NCBI RefSeq assembly: GCF_025943985.1
Contig: NZ_JAPCWE010000002.1
Location: 177,327 to 241,326 of the forward strand
Reading direction: 5' to 3'
Origin: Anaerorudis cellulosivorans
Lineage (GTDB): Bacteria; Bacteroidota; Bacteroidia; Bacteroidales; Dysgonomonadaceae
DNA: 64,000 bases
A model generated the notes under the pieces. The model saw nothing but the letters and a program-made list of their open reading frames with translations, did not search any database and was not told where the DNA came from. Every line of letters begins with the position of its first letter. The first letter of the stretch is position 1. Below are positions 10,201-18,737 of this stretch, piece by piece. Made by a program: the position numbers and the translations under genes.

Positions 10201-10499
10201 AGTATCTCTTTTGCCTGCCGGTCGACTTGCATTTCGCTCAACGAAAAATCCTCCATCAGTATAGACCGGTAATCCGATTCGCCACCCGCTGAAAGTTGGT
10301 GAAGCTCTTCCACAATGCGCGACTTCATCTCGTCGGTGGCCTTGTTGGTGAACGTCACGGCAAGGATATGCCGGTAATGGTAAGGCGAAGCAAAGAGCAA
10401 ACGAAGATACTCCGCAGTCAGTCGGTGTGTTTTTCCCGATCCTGCCGAGGCTTTAATGAGCTGAAGCTGCCGGCGTTCAGAGAATGTTCGCTTTGGCAT
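7212..10499 (-). CDS. UvrD/RecB-family helicase-nuclease (AddA-like)
   Basis: 1095 residues with superfamily 1A helicase motifs: Walker A ASAGSGKT (about 17-24), DEFQDTS Walker B (about residue 398), the QSIYRWR motif III and RLLTIHKSKGLGF. At the C terminus, about residues 1030-1055, the PD-(D/E)XK nuclease signature appears as FSRPDRVM then VVDYKFGD. This is the AddA/RecB architecture, a processive double-strand-end resection and recombination enzyme. Its start overlaps the end of the SUI1-type gene by 23 bases, so the two form an operon. The AddB-type partner, usually adjacent in Bacteroidetes, is not next to it here. Confidence 0.88.
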   Translation of the reverse strand: MPKRTFSERRQLQLIKASAGSGKTHRLTAEYLRLLFASPYHYRHILAVTFTNKATDEMKSRIVEELHQLSAGGESDYRSILMEDFSLSEMQVDRQAKEILESMLHDYSGFSVSTIDRFFQQIMRAFTREMGLNGGYNIEVDEEVFLSEIIDMMIFELDKPENSELAGWLLAFMQDKIQQNKSWSIKKDIQELASQLFNEKYRLFSQSDRERIHDKKYLDAYRLKLIKIVRAFENELKAIGERGVNLMSRSGLHHSDFKGGKNSPFLHFVKWANGEVKEPTATFINLADNPENWTTKNTSAEKKSRIEAAYIEGLNACVREAVHLFENSIFYFSAKTILTYYYTLGILNDIRNRLTKQQRETGTLFLSDVTELLNKIIEDSNTPFIYEKTGTHLFHYMIDEFQDTSAMQWDNFRPLMQESLAGGNFNLVVGDVKQSIYRWRNSDWRLIEEQIVHDFGLENVCTHSLDTNWRSDAKIVYFNNSLFRSSAALLQNDFNRSLEAMPKSDFVQYAQTKIMEVYTHVCQRIPSKKNADQGFVRVTFLNTEDEDDNWRSQALVRLPKEIESLQDQGFALKDIAILVRTNEEAVTVAETLLAYADAHPDSKYRYDIISNEALQLGNARSVKAILALLRYFQNREDRTCQFLAVYEFYRFHRKYSPDKALQAVFINGDIGFPHEISERIEQLSSLPLYEMVEAFFALSDDVLDEKENAYVQAFLDIVLKFSADASSDVNSFLEWWDDKGYKKALFSPDDQDAIRLLTIHKSKGLGFGVVIMPFVDWEVDHNPNHTTIIWCHPDRPPFNELSIVPLRYSSGLQNTIFREDYLQEKLFAYIDNLNLLYVAFTRAKHRMVIFAPKPKNKKKEEIAVKSVADLLWLSVAEKDLFDAGVENNGLTVVLNDYFREDKENGMVEFGNPDQLVSSSDKAIPAAYKAGKWQSVPFSDRLRLRLNSIGYFTDDGNRDYGMLMHEIISCIKTLDDLEKAVEKKYLAGEITAEKKNQLLVSLREWLSIQEVNDWYSGKYQILNETQVLHPAFGFSRPDRVMIGDNEVIVVDYKFGDAEESGYLSQVRHYVHHIREMGYDNVSGYVFYVGLKKVVKV

Positions 10500-10818
10500 A
10501 TCCTTCCTCCCGGAGAATATTCAACACCTTTTCGCGATGATCGCCTTGTATGATGATTTCTCCGTTTTTGACCGATCCACCCACACCGCATCGGGTTTTT
10601 AGCAATCTTCCCAATGCTTCCAGTTCCTCTTCTGTTCCCTGAAAACCGGTAACAAGGGTAACTGCTTTCCCTTTTCGGTTTCGTTTGTCGAGGTAAACAC
10701 GCAACAACTGCTTTCCTTTTGGAATCGCTTCACCCTGTGCTTCCTGCTCTTCTTCCCGATAATGATAATCGGGATTAGTCGAATACACCATTCCCAATCG
10801 TTTTTTCCAATCGTTCAT
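10477..10818 (-). CDS. SUI1/YciH-family translation initiation factor
   Basis: 113 residues. The C-terminal two thirds form the SUI1 domain, with GKAVTLVTGFQG, a KTRCGVGGSVKNGEIIIQGDH-type block and KVLNILREEGY, matching eIF1-like YciH proteins of bacteria. These bind the small ribosomal subunit, but the cellular role in bacteria is only partly understood. The start is 20 bases from a perfect -7 promoter box, and the 3' end overlaps the helicase-nuclease start, making it the leader cistron of that operon. Confidence 0.88.
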   Translation of the reverse strand: MNDWKKRLGMVYSTNPDYHYREEEQEAQGEAIPKGKQLLRVYLDKRNRKGKAVTLVTGFQGTEEELEALGRLLKTRCGVGGSVKNGEIIIQGDHREKVLNILREEGYAKANIL

Positions 10819-10837
10819 TTTGCATGAAAAGTTTTTT

Positions 10838-10845
10838 CAAAGATA
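10838..10845 (-). promoter_or_regulatory. -7 promoter box (TATCTTTG on minus strand)
   Basis: CAAAGATA on the plus strand. It lies 19 bases upstream of the SUI1-type gene, giving a very short leader of about 13 nt, and drives the SUI1/AddA-like operon. Confidence 0.65.
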
Positions 10846-10898
10846 GGATTTTTTGCTCATACACTAAAGAAAATGGTATTTATGTGCAAAAAATGCTG

Positions 10899-10906
10899 TA
10901 TATTAG
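10899..10906 (+). promoter_or_regulatory. Weak -7-like box TATATTAG
   Basis: Seven of eight matches to TAnnTTTG, about 30 bases before the nucleoside kinase start, in the divergent spacer with the SUI1-type gene. No clear -33 element; a tentative call. Confidence 0.35.
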
Positions 10907-10936
10907 CAGTTGAAATGATCCTATAAAAAGCCCATA

Positions 10937-12604
10937 ATGATAGAGACCGTAAAAGTTCACTGTTTAAATACAAATGAATACAAAGAAGTGCCGATGGGAT
11001 CTTCATTGGAAGAACTCATTGATGTTTTCGGAGTAAAAATGCCTTATCTCATTGCCAATGCAAAAGTAAATAACAAGACAGAATCGCTAGCATACCGGGT
11101 ATATAGACCTAAACGAGTTGAGTATGTAGATTTAAGCAATTCGTCGGCAATGCGCACCTATACCCGCTCCCTCTGCTTTATTCTGGCAAAAGCGGTGGAC
11201 GATACCATTCCTAATGCCAAAATATTTATTGAACATTCCATATCGAACGGGTATTATTTTCAGATAAAAGCCGACGAAGAGGTAACGCCGGAGAAGTTGC
11301 AACTCATTCTTGCCCGAATGCGCGAAATCGTAGATGCCGACTTACCGTTTATCTCCATCGAGGAAGAAACGCCGATGGTGGTGAAACTTTTCCGCGAAAG
11401 AGGCATGAACGACAAAGCCGTACTATTGGAAACATCCGATTTTTTATATGCTCATTATTTTAAACTGGGCAATTATATCGACTATTACTATGGGTGCCTG
11501 ACCCCCTCCACAGGATATATTCAATTGTTCGATATTCAGGAGTATAATGGAGGCTATTTGTTGCGCATTCCCGATAAAAACAATCCGATCCGGCTGGCTC
11601 CCCTGGTGAAACAGGAAAAGTTGCTGAACGTTTTCCGCGAACACCTCAATTTTTTGAAAATAATCGGAATGAACAACGTGGGCGATTTAAACAAAGCCAT
11701 CCAAGAAAAACAGGCATCGGTGGTTATTCAGATATCCGAAGCGTATCAATCCAAACAAATTGCCGAAATCGCTGCTCAAATCAAGCAACGTTTCGATGAA
11801 GGTGTTCGTCTCGTACTGATTGCCGGCCCTTCCTCTTCGGGAAAAACCACCTTTCGCAAGCGATTGGAAATATTCCTTTTCGTTAATTTACTGAAACCGG
11901 TCGGGGTTTCGCTCGACAATTACTTTGTGGAGCGCGACAAAACTCCTTCAGACGAATTCGGCGAAAAAGATTACGAATCGCTCTATGCGCTTGACCTTGA
12001 GCTGCTGGAAAATCATTTGTTGGCCCTGATGCAGGGCAAGGAAGTAAATGTGCCTTCTTACAATTTTATTACGGGAAAACGCGAATACCGAAACAATAGG
12101 CTCAAAACAGATCCCAACAGCGTACTTATCATCGAGGGTATCCACGCTCTGAATCCGAAACTTACTGCACATATTCCCGAAAACAAAAAATTTAAGGTCT
12201 ACGTATCGGCACTCACCTCCATTTCGCTTGACGATCACAACTGGATTCCGACCGCCGACAACCGTTTGCTGCGACGGATCATCCGCGACTTCCGCTACCG
12301 CGGTTATTCTGCACAGGAAACCATTTCGCGTTGGGAAAGCGTACGCAGAGGCGAAGACAAATGGATATTCCCTTTTCAGGAATATGCCGACGTAATGTTT
12401 AATTCGGCCATGATTTACGAACTGGCTGCTATTCGTCGTCATGCCGAGCCCATCCTTACCAAAGTGCCCCGAACGGCACCCGAATACGCCGAAGCATACC
12501 GTTTGCTGAAATTCTTGAGTTATTTCAACTACCTTACCGACCGCGAAATGCCGCCGACATCGCTGCTGCGTGAATTTCTCGGCGGGAGCAGTTTCCGTTA
12601 TTAA
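10937..12604 (+). CDS. Nucleoside (uridine-type) kinase with TGS/ThrRS-like N-terminal domains
   Basis: 555 residues. The N terminus (about 1-65) looks like a TGS domain and is followed by a threonyl-tRNA-synthetase-like second additional domain to about residue 230. A P-loop GPSSSGKTT lies at about residue 296, with phosphoribulokinase/uridine kinase features after it: DNYFVERD, IIEGIHAL and a long C-terminal helical part. Bacteroidetes and Firmicutes carry this fused kinase; the reaction is ATP-dependent phosphorylation of a nucleoside, probably uridine or cytidine, but the exact substrate is inferred. The next gene, mnmE, starts one base after its stop, so cotranscription is likely. Confidence 0.85.
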   Translation: MIETVKVHCLNTNEYKEVPMGSSLEELIDVFGVKMPYLIANAKVNNKTESLAYRVYRPKRVEYVDLSNSSAMRTYTRSLCFILAKAVDDTIPNAKIFIEHSISNGYYFQIKADEEVTPEKLQLILARMREIVDADLPFISIEEETPMVVKLFRERGMNDKAVLLETSDFLYAHYFKLGNYIDYYYGCLTPSTGYIQLFDIQEYNGGYLLRIPDKNNPIRLAPLVKQEKLLNVFREHLNFLKIIGMNNVGDLNKAIQEKQASVVIQISEAYQSKQIAEIAAQIKQRFDEGVRLVLIAGPSSSGKTTFRKRLEIFLFVNLLKPVGVSLDNYFVERDKTPSDEFGEKDYESLYALDLELLENHLLALMQGKEVNVPSYNFITGKREYRNNRLKTDPNSVLIIEGIHALNPKLTAHIPENKKFKVYVSALTSISLDDHNWIPTADNRLLRRIIRDFRYRGYSAQETISRWESVRRGEDKWIFPFQEYADVMFNSAMIYELAAIRRHAEPILTKVPRTAPEYAEAYRLLKFLSYFNYLTDREMPPTSLLREFLGGSSFRY

Positions 12605-12605
12605 A

Positions 12606-14084
12606 ATGAACAAAGAGATGAATGAAGATGTGATCTGTGCCATATCTACCCCTCCCGGCATAGGGGCAATAGCCGTTGTGCGGCTGTCGGGTAAAGGAGC
12701 AATTGCCCTCACCGACACCATCTTCAAATCGCCCTCGGGCAAGAAACTAACTTCGCAACAACCCAACACCGTGCACTTCGGAAGAATTTACGAAGGAAAC
12801 GAGATTGTCGATGAAGTACTGGTTACCCTCTTTCATGCACCGCATTCCTTTACAGGTGAAGAAAGTGTGGAAATTTCGTGTCATGGATCACTGTATATTC
12901 AGCAAAAGATCATCGAATTACTTCTCTCACACGGTGCACGAATGGCACAACCGGGAGAATTTACCCGACGTGCCTTCCAAAATGGCAAATTCGATCTGAG
13001 TCAGGCCGAAGCCGTGGCCGATCTGATTGCCTCCACATCACAAGTTTCGCATCGTGTGGCCATGAACCAGATGCGCGGCGGATTTGCACAAAAGCTGAAC
13101 GAACTTCGTGAAGCATTGTTGCAGTTTGTTTCGCTGATCGAGCTCGAACTCGATTTCTCGGAGGAAGATGTGGAATTTGCCGACCGTCGCCAACTTTATG
13201 AGCTGACGGAAAAAATCGAAACCTCCATCGAAAAACTGGCCAATTCATTCAAATTGGGGAATGCCATTAAAAACGGTATCCCTGTTGCCATTATCGGTGA
13301 AACGAATGCCGGAAAATCTACTTTGCTCAATGTCTTGTTGAACGAAGAAAAAGCCATTGTGTCCGATATTCACGGCACCACACGCGACACCATCGAAGAT
13401 ACGGTAAACATTGGCGGAATCTTGTTTCGCTTCATCGATACGGCAGGTATTCGCCAAACCAGCGATACCCTCGAAAACATCGGAATTGAACGTACCTTCA
13501 AAAAAATTGAACAGGCTTCCATTGTTTTATGGGTTATCGATCTGACGGCACCGGAAGAAAACCTGCAACAAACGGCTGAAGCCCTCATTCCCAAACTCAA
13601 CAAAAAACAGGTCATTCTCCTTTTCAACAAAGCCGATCTCCTTTCATCCCGGGAATCGACCCCGAGTCAACCCCATCTTCCTCCTTTTCAAGAAGCAACA
13701 ACAAAAGGGTCTTCTCCCCACTCCACTCCAAAAACGGTTCCGAATCCATCCCTGATGGCCGGGTTAAAAGCCGAACGGCTGTTTATTTCTGCAAAAAACC
13801 ATCAAAACATCGACCGACTGCAGTCGCTTTTGGTGAAAATGGCACACATCCCGCAAATTGGCGAGAACGACGTGATTGTCACCAATCTCCGCCACTACGA
13901 AGCATTGAAAAAGGCACTGGAAGCCATTCGTCGGGTAAAAAAAGGGCTGAACGACGGCCTATCGGGCGACTTTCTCTCGCAGGACATCCGCGAATGCATG
14001 TTCTATCTCGGCGAAATCACCGGTCAGATAACCACCGATGAAATCCTGGGCAATATCTTCAGCCACTTTTGTATCGGAAAGTGA
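12606..14084 (+). CDS. mnmE: tRNA uridine-5-carboxymethylaminomethyl modification GTPase MnmE
   Basis: 492 residues from the ATG at 12606; an ATG at 12618 (MNEDVICAI) is an equally good start by family comparison. The N-terminal tetrahydrofolate-binding domain (ISTPPGIGAIAVVRLSG) is followed by a GTPase domain with GETNAGKST (about residue 230), DTAG and NKAD (about 340), and the protein ends with the canonical FCIGK carrying the catalytic Cys. With MnmG it modifies the wobble uridine of several tRNAs. It is longer than the usual ~460 residues because of a Ser/Pro/Thr-rich insertion of about 35 residues just after NKAD (roughly residues 348-385). Confidence 0.95.
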   Translation: MNKEMNEDVICAISTPPGIGAIAVVRLSGKGAIALTDTIFKSPSGKKLTSQQPNTVHFGRIYEGNEIVDEVLVTLFHAPHSFTGEESVEISCHGSLYIQQKIIELLLSHGARMAQPGEFTRRAFQNGKFDLSQAEAVADLIASTSQVSHRVAMNQMRGGFAQKLNELREALLQFVSLIELELDFSEEDVEFADRRQLYELTEKIETSIEKLANSFKLGNAIKNGIPVAIIGETNAGKSTLLNVLLNEEKAIVSDIHGTTRDTIEDTVNIGGILFRFIDTAGIRQTSDTLENIGIERTFKKIEQASIVLWVIDLTAPEENLQQTAEALIPKLNKKQVILLFNKADLLSSRESTPSQPHLPPFQEATTKGSSPHSTPKTVPNPSLMAGLKAERLFISAKNHQNIDRLQSLLVKMAHIPQIGENDVIVTNLRHYEALKKALEAIRRVKKGLNDGLSGDFLSQDIRECMFYLGEITGQITTDEILGNIFSHFCIGK

Positions 14085-14221
14085 AGAAAAAAGAAAGCAG
14101 TTTGCTGTTTATACCGGCGTAAATATGTATAAATGCAGTCGAAAAACATTTTCGATTAGCGAATTGAATTCACAAAAGCTTATTTGTGCGGGATAACTTC
14201 CCCTATATGAAGTTTTTTGTG

Positions 14222-14229
14222 TAATTTTG
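14222..14229 (+). promoter_or_regulatory. -7 promoter box TAATTTTG
   Basis: Perfect TAnnTTTG, 36 bases before the proS ATG at 14265. An in-frame start at 14217 would lie upstream of the expected transcription start and is rejected. Confidence 0.68.
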
Positions 14230-14264
14230 CACCCTTAAAGAGAAATCAACGAGTAAACAACAGT

Positions 14265-15746
14265 ATGGCAAAGGAATTAAAAGAACTCACCCCTCGCAGC
14301 GAAAATTATGCACAATGGTATAACGATTTGGTTATTAAAGCCGAATTGGCCGAAAATTCTGCCGTCAGGGGTTGTATGGTGATTAAGCCCTATGGGTATG
14401 CAATCTGGGAGAAAATGCAGCAAAATCTCGACAGGATGTTTAAAGAAACCGGACATGTGAATGCCTATTTTCCGCTTTTTATTCCCAAATCCTTTATGAG
14501 CAGGGAAGCCGAGCATGTGGAAGGTTTTGCCAAAGAATGTGCCGTAGTGACCCATTACCGGTTGAAAACCGATCCGAATGGAAACGGCGTAGTGGTTGAT
14601 CCCGAAGCCAAACTCGAAGAAGAGCTGATTGTCCGCCCCACCTCAGAAACCATCATCTGGAGCACATATAAAAACTGGATACAGTCGTACCGCGATTTGC
14701 CGCTGCTGATCAATCAATGGGCAAACGTGGTTCGTTGGGAAATGCGTACGCGGCTTTTCCTGCGTACTGCCGAATTTTTGTGGCAAGAAGGTCATACCGC
14801 CCATGCAAACCGTGAAGAAGCGGAAGCGGAAGCCAAAAAAATGCTGAAAGTGTACACCGAATTTGCCGAAAAATACATGGCCATGCCGGTTATCAAAGGG
14901 GTCAAGTCGGCCTCCGAACGTTTTGCCGGTGCAGAAGAAACCTACACCATCGAAGCTCTGATGCAGGACGGAAAAGCATTACAGGCAGGTACGTCGCACT
15001 TTCTGGGGCAGAACTTTGCCAAAGCATTCGACGTCCAGTTTACCGACCAAAACGGCAATCGCGATTACGTATGGGCTACCTCATGGGGGGTTTCCACACG
15101 GTTGATCGGTGCGCTCATCATGTCACACTCCGACGACAACGGACTGGTGCTTCCTCCTGCCCTTGCCCCCATTCAAGTGGTGATGGTGCCTATCTACAAA
15201 AACGAAGAACAACTCCGCCGGATCGACGAAAAAGCCGATAAGATCATGCAACAATTAAAAGCGTTGGGTATCAGCGTGAAATACGATAATGCCGACAACA
15301 AAAAACCGGGATGGAAGTTCTCCGAATATGAACTGAAAGGAGTTCCCGTACGATTGGCTATGGGGGCACGCGATTTGGAGAACAACACGATTGAAGTTGC
15401 CCGTCGCGACACGCTGACCAAAGAAACCGTTCCATACGAAGGAGTTGTAGAACACGTAAAAAATCTTCTCGACGAAATCCAGCAAAATATCTATCAAAAG
15501 GCGTTCGATTTCAGGGCTTCGCAGATACGCGAAGTGAATTCGTACGACGAATTTAAGGAAGAAATAGAAAAAGGCGGTTTTCTGCTCTGTCATTGGGACG
15601 GTACCCCCGAAACGGAGGAACTCGTGAAAAACGAAACCAAAGCCACCATCCGATGCATTCCCTTGGAAGGAGATAAAACACCGGGCAAATGCATGGTTAC
15701 GGGGAAACCGTCGGCTCAACGCGTTATCTTTGCCCGCGCTTATTAA
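14265..15746 (+). CDS. proS: Prolyl-tRNA synthetase (eukaryal/archaeal type)
   Basis: 493 residues. It starts [20 protein letters not shown] and has class II motif 2 around VRWEMRTR...LWQEGHTAH and motif 3 in the [11 protein letters not shown] block. It has no bacterial editing insertion and ends with an aromatic terminus (FARAY), which is the short eukaryal/archaeal-like ProRS form that Bacteroidetes use. It charges tRNA-Pro in the cytoplasm. It is transcribed alone from the -7 box at 14222 and followed by the hairpin at 15787-15817. Confidence 0.95.
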   Translation: MAKELKELTPRSENYAQWYNDLVIKAELAENSAVRGCMVIKPYGYAIWEKMQQNLDRMFKETGHVNAYFPLFIPKSFMSREAEHVEGFAKECAVVTHYRLKTDPNGNGVVVDPEAKLEEELIVRPTSETIIWSTYKNWIQSYRDLPLLINQWANVVRWEMRTRLFLRTAEFLWQEGHTAHANREEAEAEAKKMLKVYTEFAEKYMAMPVIKGVKSASERFAGAEETYTIEALMQDGKALQAGTSHFLGQNFAKAFDVQFTDQNGNRDYVWATSWGVSTRLIGALIMSHSDDNGLVLPPALAPIQVVMVPIYKNEEQLRRIDEKADKIMQQLKALGISVKYDNADNKKPGWKFSEYELKGVPVRLAMGARDLENNTIEVARRDTLTKETVPYEGVVEHVKNLLDEIQQNIYQKAFDFRASQIREVNSYDEFKEEIEKGGFLLCHWDGTPETEELVKNETKATIRCIPLEGDKTPGKCMVTGKPSAQRVIFARAY

Positions 15747-15786
15747 AGGTTAATTTCAGCAATAAAGACACATTACCCAAAATCGT

Positions 15787-15817
15787 GAGGGTGGAACCAC
15801 CATGTGATTTCACCCTC
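15787..15817 (+). terminator. Hairpin GAGGGTG/CACCCTC, probable proS terminator
   Basis: A 7-bp perfect stem with a 17-base loop, followed on the plus strand by a T-rich run. It lies between the convergent proS and ugd genes. Its right arm and adjacent loop (ATGTGATTTCACCCTC) recur exactly at 31715-31730, so it belongs to a repeated hairpin family. Confidence 0.6.
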
Positions 15818-15827
15818 CGAAATTTAT

Positions 15828-17147
15828 TTATTTTTGCCCTATTCCCCTATATTCGAAACCGTAAGATTCGAGTTCTTCGCGATTGTAAATGTTTCTTCCG
15901 TCCACTACAAGATAATTGTTCATGATCTTGCGCAGAATACCCCAATTGGGCAAACGAAACTCTTTCCACTCCGTAGGCACTATCAAGGCATCGGCATCAT
16001 TAGCCGCATCGTAAATATCGCTTGCATAGTAAATACTGTCACCCAAATAACGTTTGGCCTCCTTCATTGCAGCCGGATCATAGGCCCGTACGTTCACGCC
16101 GGCATCGAGCAGACTGCGAATAAGGGTCAATGAAGGTGCATCGCGCATGTCGTCTGTTTCGGGCTTGAACGACAATCCCCACACTGCCGCCGTTTTCCCT
16201 TTTATGTTGCCTTGAAAATACGCATTGAATTTACGGAAAAGAATGGTCTTCTGCCGGTTGTTTACCTCTTCAACAGCCTTGAGCACATTCATTTCGTAAC
16301 CCACATTCTCGGCCACCTTAATGAGGGCGCGGATGTCTTTCGGGAAACAACTCCCCCCATAGCCGCAGCCGGGATAAAGGAATTTTTTTCCGATGCGTGA
16401 ATCGCTACCCATCCCCCGACGCACCATATTGACGTCAGCGCCTACCTGTTCGCACAAATTGGCTATATCGTTCATAAAACTGATACGTGTGGCAAGCATG
16501 GCATTGGAAGCATATTTGGTCATTTCCGACGACAATATATCCATGAATATCACCCGAAAATTGTTCAGAAGAAACGGACGATAGAGTTTGCTCATCAGTT
16601 CCTTTGCCCGTTCGGTTTCCACACCAACCACCACCCTGTCAGGGCTCATGAAATCGTCCACAGCTGCCCCTTCTTTCAGAAATTCGGGATTGGAAGCCAC
16701 ATCAAATTCAAGATCGAACAAGCCGCGCTCATTCAACTGATTACGAATCAGCTCCTTCACCTTATAGGTAGTCCCTACGGGTACTGTACTTTTCGTTACA
16801 ATCAATATGTAACGGGAAAGGTTGTCGGCAATGGTTTTTGCAACTTCAAAAACAGCAGACAAATCTGCATTGCCCGTTTCGTCAGAAGGAGTTCCAACGG
16901 CAATAAAAACCATATCCATATCATTCAGGACAGAGGGCAAATCGGTAGTAAAATGCAGCCGATCTGCTTCGTAGTTGCGCTGAACAATAGTGGTCAAGCC
17001 GGGTTCGTAAATAGGGATGATTCCGTTTTTCAGCCCTTCAATCTTTTCTGCGTTAACATCTACGCAAAACACGTTGACTCCCATTTCGGCGAAACATGCG
17101 CCCGATACCAGGCCAACATAACCGGTACCTACAATTGCAATATTCAT
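15828..17147 (-). CDS. ugd: UDP-glucose 6-dehydrogenase
   Basis: 439 residues. The N-terminal Rossmann fold has GTGYVGLVSGACFAEMG (NAD binding) and the conserved IYEPGL; the catalytic cysteine is in GCGYGGSCFPKD. It oxidises UDP-glucose twice to UDP-glucuronate, a precursor for capsule and other envelope polysaccharides. The ATG overlaps the stop of the upstream permease gene by four bases, and it is the last gene of the aroQ-pyk-methyltransferase-rbfA-permease-ugd run. A UDP-N-acetylhexosamine dehydrogenase is a less likely alternative given the length and motifs. Confidence 0.9.
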   Translation of the reverse strand: MNIAIVGTGYVGLVSGACFAEMGVNVFCVDVNAEKIEGLKNGIIPIYEPGLTTIVQRNYEADRLHFTTDLPSVLNDMDMVFIAVGTPSDETGNADLSAVFEVAKTIADNLSRYILIVTKSTVPVGTTYKVKELIRNQLNERGLFDLEFDVASNPEFLKEGAAVDDFMSPDRVVVGVETERAKELMSKLYRPFLLNNFRVIFMDILSSEMTKYASNAMLATRISFMNDIANLCEQVGADVNMVRRGMGSDSRIGKKFLYPGCGYGGSCFPKDIRALIKVAENVGYEMNVLKAVEEVNNRQKTILFRKFNAYFQGNIKGKTAAVWGLSFKPETDDMRDAPSLTLIRSLLDAGVNVRAYDPAAMKEAKRYLGDSIYYASDIYDAANDADALIVPTEWKEFRLPNWGILRKIMNNYLVVDGRNIYNREELESYGFEYRGIGQK

Positions 17148-18379
17148 AGTATACTATCGTTTTTTAAATATCTTTTCAAATTTCGTATTGGATAAAGAAT
17201 AGTGAGAAAACTGATGACGCTCACCGAAACAAAAACAATGAAGATATCCGTTGCCTTCACTACAACCGGATAGGCTTCAACAATGTAAGCTCCCGGCGTA
17301 TCGCCAAGTCGCAACAAACCGAAATGCTGTTGCGCCAGGCACAAAATCAAACCGACCGCAATACCGACGACGATTCCCCAAAAAGCAATGAGCCACCCTT
17401 CATAGAGAAAAATACGCGAGATCAGCTGATCGGATGCTCCCATATGCCGAAAACTCCGAATATCTTCTCTCTTCTCCACAATGAGCATGGAAAGCGATCC
17501 GGCTACATTGAAAACCGCTATGAGCAAAATAAAGGCAAGAATCAGAAACGTTACCCATTTTTCGATCTGAAGCATATTGTACGACTCTTTCTGTTGCTCA
17601 TACCGGTCTTCTACCGCATATCGACTGCCTAGCGCATTCCGCATTTTTTCTTTAACCTCTTTTACCGAAGCACCCGATTTGAGTTGAATATCGAGAGAAG
17701 AAACCTCCGTGTCATATTGAAAAAGCCTTCTCGCCAACTCAATGGGGATAATGGCCATATCTTCGTCATATTCCGGCTGATTCAAACTGAATATTCCACC
17801 AATTTGAACGGCTTCTGTTGTAAATGCACCGGCAGGATTTGCCAAATTTACCTGCACATCACGCTTGGGGGCATAAATCAGAATGGGATGAACAAAGCCA
17901 GCACGTACCCCCAACGTAACAGCCAACCCGGCCCCGAGAGTAGCATAATTTACCGAATCTTCACGCAACCGGAACGTTCCATCGATAATCAGCTTGTCCA
18001 TATCGGTGAGATAGTTGAATTCCTCCGACACACCTTTCACTAAAACCGGCACCTGTCGATCTTCATACATGAACAATGCATTTTCTTCCAACGATTCCGA
18101 AATCAGCCCGATTTCATCTAACGATAGAATTCGTTCGAATTCGGGCATATGATAATCAAAAACTTTTCCTTCCTTTACCGTAATTTTCAGATCAGGATCA
18201 AAGGCACTGAACATCCCTTCGACGATGCTGCCAAAACCGTTGAAGACTGACAATACACACACCATCGCCATTGTTGCTACAGCAATGCCGATCACCGATA
18301 TCGATGAGATGACATTGATGGCATTATGCGATTTTTTTGAAAATAAATACCGTCGGGCTACAAAAAAAGGAAGATTCAA
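17144..18379 (-). CDS. Lipoprotein-releasing ABC transporter permease (LolC/LolE, FtsX fold)
   Basis: 411 residues. One N-terminal membrane helix (about 22-46, after the typical FVARRYLFSKKSHNAINVIS lead) is followed by a large periplasmic MacB-PCD-like domain to about residue 270 and three C-terminal helices. This is the LolCE layout: the inner-membrane part of the system that extracts lipoproteins for delivery to the outer membrane. The ATPase subunit (LolD) is not adjacent. It sits between rbfA (12-base gap) and ugd (4-base overlap). Confidence 0.85.
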   Translation of the reverse strand: MNLPFFVARRYLFSKKSHNAINVISSISVIGIAVATMAMVCVLSVFNGFGSIVEGMFSAFDPDLKITVKEGKVFDYHMPEFERILSLDEIGLISESLEENALFMYEDRQVPVLVKGVSEEFNYLTDMDKLIIDGTFRLREDSVNYATLGAGLAVTLGVRAGFVHPILIYAPKRDVQVNLANPAGAFTTEAVQIGGIFSLNQPEYDEDMAIIPIELARRLFQYDTEVSSLDIQLKSGASVKEVKEKMRNALGSRYAVEDRYEQQKESYNMLQIEKWVTFLILAFILLIAVFNVAGSLSMLIVEKREDIRSFRHMGASDQLISRIFLYEGWLIAFWGIVVGIAVGLILCLAQQHFGLLRLGDTPGAYIVEAYPVVVKATDIFIVFVSVSVISFLTILYPIRNLKRYLKNDSIL

Positions 18380-18391
18380 AGCTGACTTGTT

Positions 18392-18730
18392 TTATGCGTT
18401 CTTCAACAATTCATCAATATGGTCAATATAGTCGAGCGAGTCGTCGAGATGAAAGATCAACTCCGGAATAATCCGTACTTGTTTCCCGATACGGGTACCC
18501 AAATCGTAACGGATTGTCTTGACGTTATCGGTGATATTTTTCAACAGCTCATGGGCTTTTTCCGATGGAAAAATACTCAAATAAACGTGGGCCACACTCA
18601 AATCCGGCGATATCCGCACATGAGTAACCGAAACAATAACGCCTTTTGTTTTTTTGGTCTCTGTCAAAAAGAGCTCACTCAACTCTTTTTGCACCAAGCG
18701 ATTTATTTTTTCTTCTCTGTTTGTTTTCAT
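18392..18730 (-). CDS. rbfA: Ribosome-binding factor A
   Basis: 112 residues, the normal length for RbfA. The KH-type fold is recognisable from KINRLVQKELSELF, the VSVTHVRISPDLSVAHVYLS strand pair and the C-terminal RIIPELIFHLDDSLDY block. It binds the 30S subunit during 16S rRNA maturation. It lies seven bases after the methyltransferase stop and 12 bases before the LolC/E-type permease, in the same operon. Confidence 0.93.
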   Translation of the reverse strand: MKTNREEKINRLVQKELSELFLTETKKTKGVIVSVTHVRISPDLSVAHVYLSIFPSEKAHELLKNITDNVKTIRYDLGTRIGKQVRIIPELIFHLDDSLDYIDHIDELLKNA

Positions 18731-18737
18731 AGACGCT

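Noticed and set aside
11948..12769. 273-codon open frame on the minus strand spanning the kinase/mnmE junction
   Set aside because: It crosses two well-supported genes in antisense and has no motifs.
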